Below are positions 33,701 through 49,251 of a DNA stretch of 64,000 nt, in pieces. The notes beneath the pieces are model-generated. The model was not told the origin of the DNA, ran no database searches, and saw only the letters and a program-made list of their open reading frames with translations. Position numbers and translations under genes: made by a program. The number at the start of each line of letters is the position of its first letter. Positions within the stretch are counted from its first letter, which is position 1. This DNA is from DASUPK01 sp963763955 (GTDB taxonomy: Bacteria; Actinomycetota; Thermoleophilia; Solirubrobacterales; 70-9), in NCBI GenBank assembly GCA_963763955.1, contig CAVXQP010000009.1, positions 248,001 through 312,000 on the forward strand. The letters are read 5' to 3'.

Positions 33701-35815
33701 TTAGGCACCCGCCCCGACGGGCTCGCCGGAGCGGTGCTCGACGATCTCGTCCTCGATGTTCTTGGGAACTTCCTCGTAGCGCTCGAACTGCATCGTGTAG
33801 CTGGCCCGGCCCTGGGTCGCCGACCGCACGTCGGTCGCGTACCCGAACATCTCCCCGAGGGGGACGAAGGCCTGAACGGCGAGGGCGTTGCCGCGCTGCT
33901 CCTGGCCCTGGACCTTGCCTCGGCGCCGCGAGAGGTCGCCGATCACGTCGCCGAGGAACTCCTCTGGGGTGACTACCTCGACGGCCATCACCGGCTCGAG
34001 CAGCACCGGCTTGGCCTTGCGGGCCGCCTCTTGAAGGGCCATGGAGCCGGCGATCTTGAAGGCCATCTCCGAGGAGTCCACGTCGTGGGCCGAGCCGTCG
34101 ATCAGCTCGACGCGGACGTCGACCATCGGGTAGCCGGCCTTGACGCCTGTCTGCAGCGCCTCCTCGATCCCCTGCTCGGTGGCGGGGATGAACTCGGTCG
34201 GGATGCGCCCACCCTTGATCTCGTTGACGAAGTCGAAGCCCTCGCCGGGGGCGGGCTCGAGGTTGATGACGACGTGAGCGTACTGACCCTTCCCACCGGT
34301 CTGCCGGACATGGCGATAGACGACCTTCTGAACCGGCTGGCGGATCGTCTCGCGGTAGGCGACCTGCGGCCGACCGACGTTCGCCTCCACCGAGAACTCC
34401 CGCAGCAGGCGGTCAACCAGGACCTCGAGGTGGAGCTCGCCCATGCCGTGGATCAGCGTCTGGCCGGTCTCCTCGTCGGACTCGACCTGGAAGGTCGGGT
34501 CCTCCTCGGCCAGCCGGGCGAGGCTCTCGCTGAGGCGCTCCTGGTCGGCCTTGGTCTTGGGCTCGATGGCGACCGCGATCACCGGCTCGGGGAACTCGAT
34601 CTGCTCGAGGGCGATCGGCGCGTCCGGAGCGCAGAGGGTGTCGCCGGTGGATGTCTGCTTCAGGCCGACGCCGGCGACGATGTCGCCCGCGTAGCACTCC
34701 TCGATCTCCTCGCGATGGTTGGCGTGCATCATCAGCAGGCGCCCGATGCGCTCGGTGCGCCCGGTCGAAGCGTTGAGCACACGGCTGCCCGCGGTGAGCT
34801 TGCCGGAATAGACGCGGAAGTAGGTCAGCTTGCCGACGTACGGGTCGGCCATCACCTTGAAGCCCAGGGCGGCGAAGGGAGCGTTGTCGTCGGCGGGGCG
34901 CTCGGACTCGGTCGGCCCGCCGTTCGCGCCCTTCTTGGCCGGCTCGAGCCCCTTCACGGCGGGGACCTCGAGCGGAGAGGGGAGCAGCTCGACGATCGCG
35001 TCGAGCAGAGGCTGGACGCCCTTGTTCTTGAAGGAGGAACCGCAGAGAACCGGAGTGACCTTGATGTCGAGGGTGGCGCGGTGCAGGGACTTGACGATCC
35101 GCTCGTGAGGGATCTCCTCGTCGTTCAGGTAGGCCTCGAGGAGCTCGTCGTCGTAGTCGGCGCAGGCCTCGATCAGGTGGGTGCGGTGCTCGTGGGCGGA
35201 GTCCACGAGGTCCTCGGGGATCTCGGTGTACTCGAACTCGGTGCCGAGCTCGTCCTTCCAAACGAGGGCCTTGTTCTCGATCAGGTCGACGACGCCGACG
35301 AACTCGGCCTCCTCGCCGATCGGGATCTGAATCGGGAGCGGGTTGGCGCCGAGCCGGTCGCGCATCGTCTCGACCGCCTTGAAGAAGTCGGCGCCGGTGC
35401 GGTCCATCTTGTTGACGTAGGCGATCCGCGGCACGTGGTACTTGTCGGCCTGGCGCCAGACGGTCTCGGACTGAGGTTCGACGCCGGCCACGGAATCGAA
35501 CAGCGCGATCGCGCCGTCCAGGATGCGGAGGCTGCGCTCGACCTCGACGGTGAAGTCGACGTGGCCCGGCGTGTCGAGGATGTTGATCCGGTGACCGTCC
35601 CACTCGCAGGCAGTGGCGGCAGAGGTGATCGTGATGCCGCGCTCCTGTTCCTGCTCCATCCAGTCCATGACGGCAGCGCCCTCGTGGACCTCACCCATCT
35701 TGTGGGTGCGGCCGGTGTAGTAGAGGATTCTCTCTGTGGTCGTCGTCTTACCGGCATCGATGTGGGCCATGATGCCGATGTTGCGCGTCTTCTCTAGCGG
35801 AAAGCTTCTGGGCAT
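33701..35815 (-). CDS. fusA: Elongation factor G
   Basis: 704 residues. G-domain motifs AHIDAGKTTTTERI, DTPGHVDF and NKMDRTGAD; domains II-V follow (GELHLEVLVDRLLREF; the domain V sequence SATQGRASYTMQFERYEEVP at the end). It drives ribosomal translocation. It begins 213 nt from the next gene, on the far side of a two-gene opposite-strand block from rpsG, and has its own leader with a terminator-like hairpin. Confidence 0.98.
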   Translation of the reverse strand: MPRSFPLEKTRNIGIMAHIDAGKTTTTERILYYTGRTHKMGEVHEGAAVMDWMEQEQERGITITSAATACEWDGHRINILDTPGHVDFTVEVERSLRILDGAIALFDSVAGVEPQSETVWRQADKYHVPRIAYVNKMDRTGADFFKAVETMRDRLGANPLPIQIPIGEEAEFVGVVDLIENKALVWKDELGTEFEYTEIPEDLVDSAHEHRTHLIEACADYDDELLEAYLNDEEIPHERIVKSLHRATLDIKVTPVLCGSSFKNKGVQPLLDAIVELLPSPLEVPAVKGLEPAKKGANGGPTESERPADDNAPFAALGFKVMADPYVGKLTYFRVYSGKLTAGSRVLNASTGRTERIGRLLMMHANHREEIEECYAGDIVAGVGLKQTSTGDTLCAPDAPIALEQIEFPEPVIAVAIEPKTKADQERLSESLARLAEEDPTFQVESDEETGQTLIHGMGELHLEVLVDRLLREFSVEANVGRPQVAYRETIRQPVQKVVYRHVRQTGGKGQYAHVVINLEPAPGEGFDFVNEIKGGRIPTEFIPATEQGIEEALQTGVKAGYPMVDVRVELIDGSAHDVDSSEMAFKIAGSMALQEAARKAKPVLLEPVMAVEVVTPEEFLGDVIGDLSRRRGKVQGQEQRGNALAVQAFVPLGEMFGYATDVRSATQGRASYTMQFERYEEVPKNIEDEIVEHRSGEPVGAGA

Positions 35816-35883
35816 GATCCTTCTCGTAGTACTGGCGTGAGGGAGAGGCGGGACCGGTTAGTCTGAGTTCGGTATTCGCGCAG

Positions 35884-35903
35884 AAAAAAGGCCCTTGCGG
35901 GCC
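35884..35903 (-). terminator. Intrinsic terminator/attenuator in the fusA leader
   Basis: On the minus strand GGCCC-GCAA-GGGCC is followed directly by six T residues (35889-35884), a classic Rho-independent signal, 69 nt before the fusA start. Because the next gene upstream on this strand is over 1 kb away, it either attenuates fusA-tuf or stops antisense readthrough from rpsG. Confidence 0.7.
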
Positions 35904-36028
35904 CGAGCGCACAGCGTCTCTTCGACCCGAACTTCTCCTATGTCGCGCCGTTCTCCATTGAAACGGTTAACGCCCACGGATCCCTGTGGGGGAACCCCGG
36001 AGCGACGGATGATGATAGCAGCGGTCTG

Positions 36029-36391
36029 ATGGCTCCCAGGAAGGGGACACGCACGAAATTGGGCCGCCGCAAGCGGCCTCGCAGCCGGCTCGAGGAGCTC
36101 ACCGAGCGCGCCCGCCAGGAGGGCCGTTCGCTCACTCGCAGGGAGCGCCGCGAGCGCCGGCGCGACATGCGCGCCCGGTCCGAAAGCGTTGAGATCAGCC
36201 TCAGGCTGCGCGGAACGGCCCTGGAGACGCGGCGCAGGCTCCGGCCGCTGGCCGCGCCGCTCGCCGGGATCTTCGCCCGGATCGCCCCCTACGTAACTCG
36301 GTCGCTCCTCTTCCTCCTGAAGGTGATCGCCAGCCCCGCATCACATCGCGACGTCGGGGGGATGGCACCGGGGCTGCGGGCGGAGTCGTGA
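36029..36391 (+). CDS. Basic hypothetical protein with one hydrophobic segment
   Basis: 120 residues. The first half is very Arg-rich (GRRKRPRSRLEEL; RRERRERRRDMRAR); a hydrophobic stretch follows (LAAPLAGIFARIAPYVTRSLLFLLKVIA). It could be a membrane-anchored, nucleic-acid- or membrane-surface-binding protein, but I recognise no family. It overlaps the next gene by 4 nt (GTGA), so the two are coupled, and both lie against the direction of the str cluster. Confidence 0.55.
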   Translation: MAPRKGTRTKLGRRKRPRSRLEELTERARQEGRSLTRRERRERRRDMRARSESVEISLRLRGTALETRRRLRPLAAPLAGIFARIAPYVTRSLLFLLKVIASPASHRDVGGMAPGLRAES

Positions 36392-36933
36392 GCAGACTCC
36401 CAAGGACGCAGACCCTGCTTGTCCTGGCCTGCGCGGCGGGGGCCGCGATGCTCGGGGTCTCGCAGTTCACCGACATCTTCCACCTGACCCCGCCCGGCGG
36501 CGAGGCGCTCGAGGCGATCAGCGCCTCTGACCAGCACGGCTACGCGACGCTGGTGCTGGCGATCTTCGCCCTCATCCTGCTGGTGGTCACGATGGCCGCC
36601 CGCGGCCAGCAGCTCGGTCAGGTGGCCGCGGTGGCAATCGCGGTCTGCGGCGTTGTCGCCCTGCTGATCTTCCTGATCGGCGACCTGCCCAAGGTGAACA
36701 ACGTCGGCACCCTCAACGACCCGCGGCAGTCGTTCATCGATGCCGAGGCGAAACCGGTCGCGGGCTTCTGGCTCGAGCTCGTCGGCGCCCTGGTGCTGAC
36801 CGTCTGCGGCGCCGCCCTCGCCACCCTGACGCCTGGCCGTACGACCATCGGCTCGCAACATGGCGGCCGCTCTCACGAGAGCCCAGTGGTCGACGCGGCG
36901 ACGTCCCGCCTCGAGCGCACCCGCCGCAGCTAG
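36388..36933 (+). CDS. Four-TM hypothetical membrane protein
   Basis: 181 residues from GTG 36388. Predicted helices: LLVLACAAGAAMLGVSQF, TLVLAIFALILLVVTMAA, VAAVAIAVCGVVALLIFLIG and LVGALVLTVCGAALATL, with a polar extracytoplasmic region between helices 1 and 2 and another between 3 and 4. C-terminal tail polar and basic. No family recognised. Its stop abuts the convergent rpsG stop with no gap. Confidence 0.65.
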   Translation: MSRLPRTQTLLVLACAAGAAMLGVSQFTDIFHLTPPGGEALEAISASDQHGYATLVLAIFALILLVVTMAARGQQLGQVAAVAIAVCGVVALLIFLIGDLPKVNNVGTLNDPRQSFIDAEAKPVAGFWLELVGALVLTVCGAALATLTPGRTTIGSQHGGRSHESPVVDAATSRLERTRRS

Positions 36934-37404
36934 TTACCAGCGATAGTGCGCGAAGGCCTTGTTGGCCTGGGCCATGCGGTAGATGTCGTCCTTCCGCTTC
37001 CAGGCGTTGCCCTGCTGCTTCGCAGCGTCGAGGATCTCGTTGGCGAGCCGCTCGGCCATCGACTTCTCTCCCCTGGCCCTGGCGAACTCCACCAGCCAGC
37101 GAACCGCCAGCGTCCGGGCCCGGCGAGCGGGCACCTCCACCGGCACCTGATAAGTGGCCCCGCCGACGCGCCTTGAGCGGACCTCGAGCACTGGGGTGAG
37201 CTGCTTGATCGCGCCCTCCAGCTCCTCGACGGGGTTGTTCCCGGTCCGCTCGCCGACCAGCGCGAGCGCGTCGTAAGTGATCTGCTCCGCGACCGACTTC
37301 TTGCCGTCGCTCATCACCTTGTTGATCAGCTGCTGGACGAGGCGGCTCCGGTAGACGGAGTCCGGCTCGAGCAGCCGGATGGTGGCCTGGTTGCGTCGCG
37401 GCAT
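36934..37404 (-). CDS. rpsG: 30S ribosomal protein S7
   Basis: 156 residues, standard. MPRRNQATIRLLEPDSVYRS opening, VGGATYQVPVEVPARRARTL and KSMAERLANEILDA typical. S7 nucleates the 3-prime domain of 16S rRNA. It abuts the rpsL stop; fusA does not follow directly because two plus-strand genes intervene. Confidence 0.97.
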   Translation of the reverse strand: MPRRNQATIRLLEPDSVYRSRLVQQLINKVMSDGKKSVAEQITYDALALVGERTGNNPVEELEGAIKQLTPVLEVRSRRVGGATYQVPVEVPARRARTLAVRWLVEFARARGEKSMAERLANEILDAAKQQGNAWKRKDDIYRMAQANKAFAHYRW

Positions 37405-37800
37405 CTAGCTGGCCTTCACTCCGTAGAGCGAACGGCCCTGCTTGCGATCGGAGACACCAGCTGCGTCGAGGGCGCCGCGGACGACCTTGTAGCGGACGCC
37501 CGGCAGGTCCTTGACGCGGCCGCCGCGGACCAGGACGACGGAGTGCTCCTGGAGGTTGTGGCCTTCACCCGGGATGTAGCTCGTCACCTCGAGCCCGTTC
37601 GTGAGCCGAACCCTGGCGATCTTGCGAAGGGCCGAGTTCGGCTTCTTCGGAGTGACCGTCGCGACACGGGTGCAGACGCCCCGCCGCTGCGGAGCGGCGA
37701 CGCGCTTCTTGCGACCCTGGCCCGACTTCAGCCCCGGTGTCGACATCTTCTTCTTCTTGTGGGTTCGTCCGTTGCGGACGAGCTGATTGGTGTTCGGCAC
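37405..37800 (-). CDS. rpsL: 30S ribosomal protein S12
   Basis: 131 residues from GTG 37800 (VPNTNQLVRNGRTHKKKK). The decoding-site motifs TPKKPNSALRK and GGRVKDLPGVRY keep the lysines (K43 and K88 equivalents) whose mutation gives streptomycin resistance, so the protein looks wild type. A longer frame upstream was rejected as it lacks S12 homology. TACCAT lies 8 nt before the GTG and no Shine-Dalgarno is seen, so the str transcript may be leaderless. Confidence 0.95.
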   Translation of the reverse strand: MPNTNQLVRNGRTHKKKKMSTPGLKSGQGRKKRVAAPQRRGVCTRVATVTPKKPNSALRKIARVRLTNGLEVTSYIPGEGHNLQEHSVVLVRGGRVKDLPGVRYKVVRGALDAAGVSDRKQGRSLYGVKAS

Positions 37801-37808
37801 GGCGGTGC

Positions 37809-37814
37809 ATGGTA
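37809..37814 (-). promoter_or_regulatory. -10 box of a probable leaderless rpsL transcript
   Basis: TACCAT on the minus strand, 8 nt, then GTG 37800. The -35 region is weak. Confidence 0.35.
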
Positions 37815-37846
37815 GCGAGCGCAAGCCCGCTCCAGGTAGCGACCGC

Positions 37847-37874
37847 AGGACAGCTTTATTTGTGTCCGTAATCT
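37847..37874 (+). promoter_or_regulatory. Promoter of the HAD-like gene, probably leaderless
   Basis: AGGACA (37847-37852), 16-nt spacer, TAATCT (37869-37874), then 8 nt to GTG 37883. No Shine-Dalgarno. Confidence 0.45.
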
Positions 37875-37882
37875 GCGCGGTC

Positions 37883-38413
37883 GTGCCCGTGTTTGGCAAG
37901 GGAAAGAGCGATCCCGTTCTCGCCGTCGACATCGACGGCGTGATCAGCCTCTTCGGGTTCGATCAGCGGGCCGAGCCTGGCCAAGTCGACGCCAGCTCCG
38001 CGCCGGGGGAGTTCCATCTGATCGACGGCATGCTCCACTGCATCGCGCTCGATACCGGGCCGCGACTGAACCACCTCTCGAACCTCTACGAGCTGGTCTG
38101 GGCAAGCGGCTGGGAAGATCGGGCAAATGACCATCTGCCGGCCATCCTCGGGGTACCTGAGCTGCCCTATCTCACCTTCGACGGAAGGGCGCGCTTCGGC
38201 ACCGCCCATTGGAAGCTCGAGGCACTGGACGAGTACGCGGGCTCGCGGCCCCTGGCGTGGATCGACGACAGCCTCGATCCGAGCTGCTACGAGTGGGCGG
38301 ACGAGCGCCCTACCCCAACCCTCCTGGTCCCGACCGAGCCCGACGTCGGCCTCCTCGACCTCCATGTCGAGGCCCTGGAGGGCTGGGTCGCAGCCGGTTT
38401 TCAGCCCGCCTGA
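37883..38413 (+). CDS. HAD-like hydrolase-fold protein
   Basis: 176 residues from GTG 37883. The N-terminal motif VLAVDIDGVISLFG has the DxDG of HAD motif I (nucleophile Asp and acid/base Asp); PLAWIDDSLD later resembles the motif III/IV Asp pair. The middle contains LSNLYELVWASGWED. Actinobacterial relatives are usually labelled HAD domain proteins of unknown substrate, so phosphatase activity is an inference. Divergent from rpsL with overlapping upstream regions. GTG 37889 is an alternative start. Confidence 0.75.
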   Translation: MPVFGKGKSDPVLAVDIDGVISLFGFDQRAEPGQVDASSAPGEFHLIDGMLHCIALDTGPRLNHLSNLYELVWASGWEDRANDHLPAILGVPELPYLTFDGRARFGTAHWKLEALDEYAGSRPLAWIDDSLDPSCYEWADERPTPTLLVPTEPDVGLLDLHVEALEGWVAAGFQPA

Positions 38414-38433
38414 TCGCGAGTAGACTCGCCGGG

Positions 38434-38760
38434 ATGGGAGAGATCGTGCCGATCATCTTCTTGGCCGTGATCCTGAAGATCCCGGTCCTCTACGGCATGT
38501 GGCTGATCTACTGGGCCGTGAAGGACGAGCCGGAGCTCGAGGATCTGCCGGGCGATGCCGAGGACCACACCTTCAGGCGCTGGCGCCGGGATCCGAGCAA
38601 GCCTCGCGGCCCGCGCCGCGGCGGCCCGCACGGCGGCACCGCGCAGGCGCAGCCGGATTGTCCGTCGGGCGGCCGCAAGCGCACTCCCGTCGCCGAGCCC
38701 AGGCTCGCGCCGGGCATGGCGGCCCACGAGCGGCGCGAGCGCGCCCCGGCCGGCAGCTAG
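38434..38760 (+). CDS. Single-TM hypothetical protein with basic tail
   Basis: 108 residues from ATG 38434. An N-terminal membrane segment (IIFLAVILKIPVLYGMWLIY) is followed by an acidic patch (DEPELEDLPGDAED), then Arg/Gly/Pro-rich sequence to the end. Likely anchored with its tail in the cytoplasm. No recognised family; 20 nt after the HAD gene, so probably co-transcribed. Confidence 0.6.
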   Translation: MGEIVPIIFLAVILKIPVLYGMWLIYWAVKDEPELEDLPGDAEDHTFRRWRRDPSKPRGPRRGGPHGGTAQAQPDCPSGGRKRTPVAEPRLAPGMAAHERRERAPAGS

Positions 38761-38795
38761 GCGCCGGCCACGACAACCAAACAGGAGGGACTCAC

Positions 38796-39185
38796 ATGGG
38801 ACAGCCCGTGGTGCATTTCGAGGTCGTCGGCAAGGACTTCGACAAGCTGAAGAGCTTCTACTCGGAGGTTGCCGGATGGAGCTATGACACGCCACCGGCG
38901 GCCGGCCAAGAGGGAGTTCCCCCGTACGCAATGGTGCCCCGTGAGGGCAACACCAACCCCGACGGAACCGGCATCCCCGGTGGCATCGGCGTCGGCCCCG
39001 ACGGCTATGAGGGTCACGTCACCTTCTACATCGAGGTCCCCGACGTCGGCGCCTCGCTCGACCAGGTCGAGAAGCTTGGCGGCACGAAGGTGATGGGACC
39101 GGAGACGATGACGGAGGACCTGACGATTGGCCTCTTCAACGACCCGGAAGGCCACCTGATCGGCCTGGTGCAGTCCGCCGGCTAA
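38796..39185 (+). CDS. VOC (glyoxalase/bleomycin resistance) family protein
   Basis: 129 residues from ATG 38796 with an AGGAGG-type Shine-Dalgarno. One VOC module: VVHFEVVGKDFDKLKSFYSE at the start (metal-ligand His in VHFEV), YIEVPDVGASLDQVEKLGG in the middle, and FNDPEGHLIGLVQ at the end with the usual PEGH/Glu ligand region. Relatives are annotated as glyoxalase-like or antibiotic-binding proteins; the substrate is unknown. Confidence 0.82.
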   Translation: MGQPVVHFEVVGKDFDKLKSFYSEVAGWSYDTPPAAGQEGVPPYAMVPREGNTNPDGTGIPGGIGVGPDGYEGHVTFYIEVPDVGASLDQVEKLGGTKVMGPETMTEDLTIGLFNDPEGHLIGLVQSAG

Positions 39186-39216
39186 GCCAGAGCCAGTACG
39201 CCTCAGCGCCAGTCGG

Positions 39217-39234
39217 GCGCCTGTCGCCTAGGCG

Positions 39235-39235
<1 letters not shown>
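39217..39235. terminator. Hairpin between the VOC gene and rpoC
   Basis: GCGCCT (39217-39222) pairs with AGGCGC (39230-39235) between the convergent stops, overlapping the rpoC stop by one base. A short stem without U-run; weak candidate. Confidence 0.3.
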
Positions 39236-46895
<7,660 letters not shown>

Positions 46896-46979
46896 CTCGG
46901 CGACTCCTCAAAGTATTGGAAGGCTTGTGAGACCGCGCAAGAATCGGGCAGCAGGGCTCACCGGGCGCGCGAACCGTGC

Positions 46980-47008
46980 ATAGTAACGCACGGCAGCCCT
47001 TTCGTCAA
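46980..47008 (-). promoter_or_regulatory. SigA promoter of rpoBC
   Basis: TTGACG (47008-47003), exactly 17 nt, TACTAT (46985-46980) on the minus strand: close to consensus. Leader to the rpoB TTG is about 78 nt. Confidence 0.8.
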
Positions 47009-47021
47009 GGGTTGCTAACAC

Positions 47022-47066
47022 GCCCCGGTGGGGCAGGTGGAGGGATCTTACTCCCAATACCGGGGC
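47022..47066 (-). terminator. Long inverted repeat between rplL and rpoB
   Basis: GCCCCGGT (47022-47029) pairs with ACCGGGGC (47059-47066); inside, GGGA/TCCC can form a second hairpin. No U-run follows. Placed 24 nt after rplL and upstream of the rpoB promoter, it may partly terminate or be a processing site between the ribosomal and polymerase genes. Confidence 0.5.
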
Positions 47067-47089
47067 AGATGGGCAATTTCGCGGTCGTC

Positions 47090-47479
47090 CTACTTGATCT
47101 CGGCGGTACCGCCGGCCTCTTCGATCTCCTTGAGGAGGCCCTCGGCCTCCTCGCGCTCGACCCCTTCCTTGACCGGCTTGGGCGCCTCGTCGACCAGGGC
47201 CTTCGCCTCCTTCAGGCCGAGCCCGGTCGCCGCGCGGACGACCTTGATCACGCCGATCTTCTTGTCGCCTGATCCGGTCAGGATCAAGTCGACCGTTCCG
47301 GCCTCCTCCTCGGCCGCCCCATCACCGGCAGGGCCGCCCGCTGCGGGGGCCGCCGCCGCGACGGCGGTCGCGGAGACGCCGAACTCCTCCTCGAGCGCCT
47401 TGATGCGCTCGGAGAGCTCGAGCACGGAGATGTTCTTGAGCTCGTCGATCCACTCCTCTGTGGTCACCTTGGTCGCCAT
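47090..47479 (-). CDS. rplL: 50S ribosomal protein L7/L12
   Basis: 129 residues. N-terminal dimerisation helices (EEWIDELKNISVLELSERIK), Ala/Gly-rich hinge (AAAAPAAGGPAGDGAAEEEA) and the C-terminal factor-binding domain (KKIGVIKVVRAATGLGLKEA, ALVDEAPKPVKEG). Forms the ribosomal stalk with L10; abuts rplJ. Confidence 0.97.
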   Translation of the reverse strand: MATKVTTEEWIDELKNISVLELSERIKALEEEFGVSATAVAAAAPAAGGPAGDGAAEEEAGTVDLILTGSGDKKIGVIKVVRAATGLGLKEAKALVDEAPKPVKEGVEREEAEGLLKEIEEAGGTAEIK

Positions 47480-48280
47480 CTAGTCGCTGTCCTCCTTGTT
47501 CTCGGAATTCTCTGAAGCCTCTGCTGAAGTCTCTTCGGCGGGCTGCCGATCGGCCGTCGGCTCCTCACCGATGTCGGCGTCGCCCTCCCCGGTCTCGGCC
47601 GCCTCGCCCTGGTCGGCGTCCTCGTCCTCCGGGGCCTGCTCCTCCGAACTCTCCTCGGGAGACTCGGACGGCTCGGGATCCGCGGGTGACTCCTCCGCGG
47701 ATTCGCCGGCGGGAACCTCTTCCTCTGCCGGGGCCTCCTCATCGACGGGGGGAGCTTCGCCGCTGACCAAGCCCTGCTCGGCGATCTGGCCCAACTGCAG
47801 GGCCAGGCCCTGGATCATCGAGCCAAGGCCGCGGACCAGACCGGTGAGTGGGCTGGCGACCGTGCCAGCGAGCTGGGCGTTGAGGGCCTCGCGGCCGGGC
47901 AGGCGGGCGATCGCCGTGAAGGAGTCCGGGTCGAGCTCCTCCCCGTCCATCAGGCCGCCCTTGTAGTCGAGCAGCTCCCACTCGGAGCCGAGGCGGCTGA
48001 GTGTCTTGGCCGCTAGGGCGGCGTCGCCCTTGACGAGTGCCAGGGCGGTCGGCCCTCTCAGGTGCTCCTTGAGCGTGTCGGTCCCGGCGGCGTCGGCGGC
48101 GCGCAGGGTGAGACGATTCTTGACGACGCGGAAGCGGGTATCGGCGTCGCGCAGACCGTCGCGCAGCTCTGCGGCCTGCGGCACGCTGATGCCACGGTAG
48201 TCCACCGCGAAGATCGCCTGGGCGTCCTTGAGCTCCTCGGCGAGCTGCTTGACAACTGCTGTCTTCTGCTCTCTGTCCAT
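47480..48280 (-). CDS. rplJ: 50S ribosomal protein L10 with acidic C-terminal tail
   Basis: 266 residues from ATG 48280 against ~175 in most bacteria; the frame upstream lies in the leader and was rejected. Core: REQKTAVVKQLAEELKDAQA, VDYRGISVPQAAELR, and the stalk helix region ASPLTGLVRGLGSMIQGLAL. After about residue 175 the protein is almost entirely Glu/Ser/Ala/Pro (APAEEEVPAGESAEESPADP and similar), predicted disordered. The tail lies on the helix that binds L7/L12 dimers, so it could extend the stalk. Confidence 0.95.
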   Translation of the reverse strand: MDREQKTAVVKQLAEELKDAQAIFAVDYRGISVPQAAELRDGLRDADTRFRVVKNRLTLRAADAAGTDTLKEHLRGPTALALVKGDAALAAKTLSRLGSEWELLDYKGGLMDGEELDPDSFTAIARLPGREALNAQLAGTVASPLTGLVRGLGSMIQGLALQLGQIAEQGLVSGEAPPVDEEAPAEEEVPAGESAEESPADPEPSESPEESSEEQAPEDEDADQGEAAETGEGDADIGEEPTADRQPAEETSAEASENSENKEDSD

Positions 48281-48450
48281 TTCGTTCCGGTCTCGCGCCG
48301 CCAAGGAAAAGACCCGCACGCAGGCGGGCCAGAGTTGGCGGTCTCGAAGACCGGTGGGACTCTCGCTCACCTGCGCCGGACTTCTGGACCTGGTCCCGCC
48401 GGCGGTCTGGGGCGGCTGTTGGAAGCGACGAGTCTAGGGGATGGCGGTCC
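48281..48450 (-). ncRNA. L10-type leader of rplJ-rplL with attenuator hairpin
   Basis: 170 nt of structured non-coding leader between rplA and rplJ. On the minus strand GGCCCGC (48330-48324) pairs with GCGGGTC (48317-48311) over a six-base loop, followed by TTTTCC: an attenuator-like terminator about 30 nt before ATG. Placement matches the known L10 leader, where the L10-L12 complex binds the mRNA to repress its own synthesis. Additional GC-rich pairing (CCGCCGGCGGG region near 48400) is present. Confidence 0.65.
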
Positions 48451-49251
48451 TCAGCCGGCCGCCGGCGCCGCCTCCTCCTCGGTCGGGGCACGCTCGGAGG
48501 CCTGCTCGTCACCTTCGCCATCCTCCGATGCGGTCGCCCCGGCGCCCAGCATGATCTCGCCGCGACGGGTACGGCTCGGGTCGATTCGGATGCCCGGTCC
48601 CATCGTGGTGGTCACGGTGATCGAGAGGATGTAGCGGCCCTTGGCCGCCGCGGGCTTGGCGCGAATGATCTCCTCGATCACCGCCGCATAGTTCTCGAGC
48701 AGGTCGGTCTCGGAGAAGCTGGTCTTGCCGATGGCCAGGTGGACGATCGCCTGCCGGTCGGTCCGGTACTCGACCTTGCCGGCCTTGGCCTCCTCAACGG
48801 CCTTGGCGATGTCCTCCGTGACCGTGCCGACCTTGGGATTCGGCATCTTCCCCTGCGGGCCGAGGACCCGGCCGAGCTTGCCGACCTTCGGCATCTGCGA
48901 GGGGTGGGCGATCGCCACGTCGAAGTCGGTCCAGCCGCCCTCGACCCGCTCGGCCAGGTCGTCCGAGCCGACGAAGTCCGCCCCCGCCTCGTTGGCCTGG
49001 CGCGCCGGATCCCCCTCGGCGAAGACGGCGATCGTGACGTTCTTGCCGAGGCCCTTCGGAAGCGCCAGCGTGCCACGCAGCTGCTCCTCCGCGTGTCGGA
49101 CGTTGACGCCGAGCCGAATGTGCAGCTCGACGGTCTCGTCGAAGTCGGCGCCGGCGGTCTCCTTGATCAGGTGGATGGCCTCCGCGGGCGGATACGCCCG
49201 GGTACGGTCGATCTTCTCGTAGGCCTCCCGGTAGCGCTTGCCACGGGCCAT
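48451..49251 (-). CDS. rplA: 50S ribosomal protein L1
   Basis: 266 residues, about 30 more than usual. GKRYREAYEKIDRTRAY start; FDETVELHIRLGVNVRHAEEQ and LGPQGKMPNPKVGTVTEDI are signature motifs. The extra C-terminus is acidic (SEDGEGDEQASERAPTEEEA). L1 forms the E-site stalk and often represses the rplKA operon. Start overlaps the rplK stop. Confidence 0.96.
   Translation of the reverse strand: MARGKRYREAYEKIDRTRAYPPAEAIHLIKETAGADFDETVELHIRLGVNVRHAEEQLRGTLALPKGLGKNVTIAVFAEGDPARQANEAGADFVGSDDLAERVEGGWTDFDVAIAHPSQMPKVGKLGRVLGPQGKMPNPKVGTVTEDIAKAVEEAKAGKVEYRTDRQAIVHLAIGKTSFSETDLLENYAAVIEEIIRAKPAAAKGRYILSITVTTTMGPGIRIDPSRTRRGEIMLGAGATASEDGEGDEQASERAPTEEEAAPAAG

Noticed and set aside
33629..35797. 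722-codon open frame opposite fusA (and similar long frames opposite ligA, rpoB, rpoC and the beta-helix gene)
   Set aside because: Antisense shadows of strongly conserved genes in high-GC DNA; no Shine-Dalgarno or homology.
46896..47089. Possible tRNA or small RNA between rplL and rpoB
   Set aside because: The inverted repeat does not fold as a cloverleaf; the region is explained by a promoter and leader.
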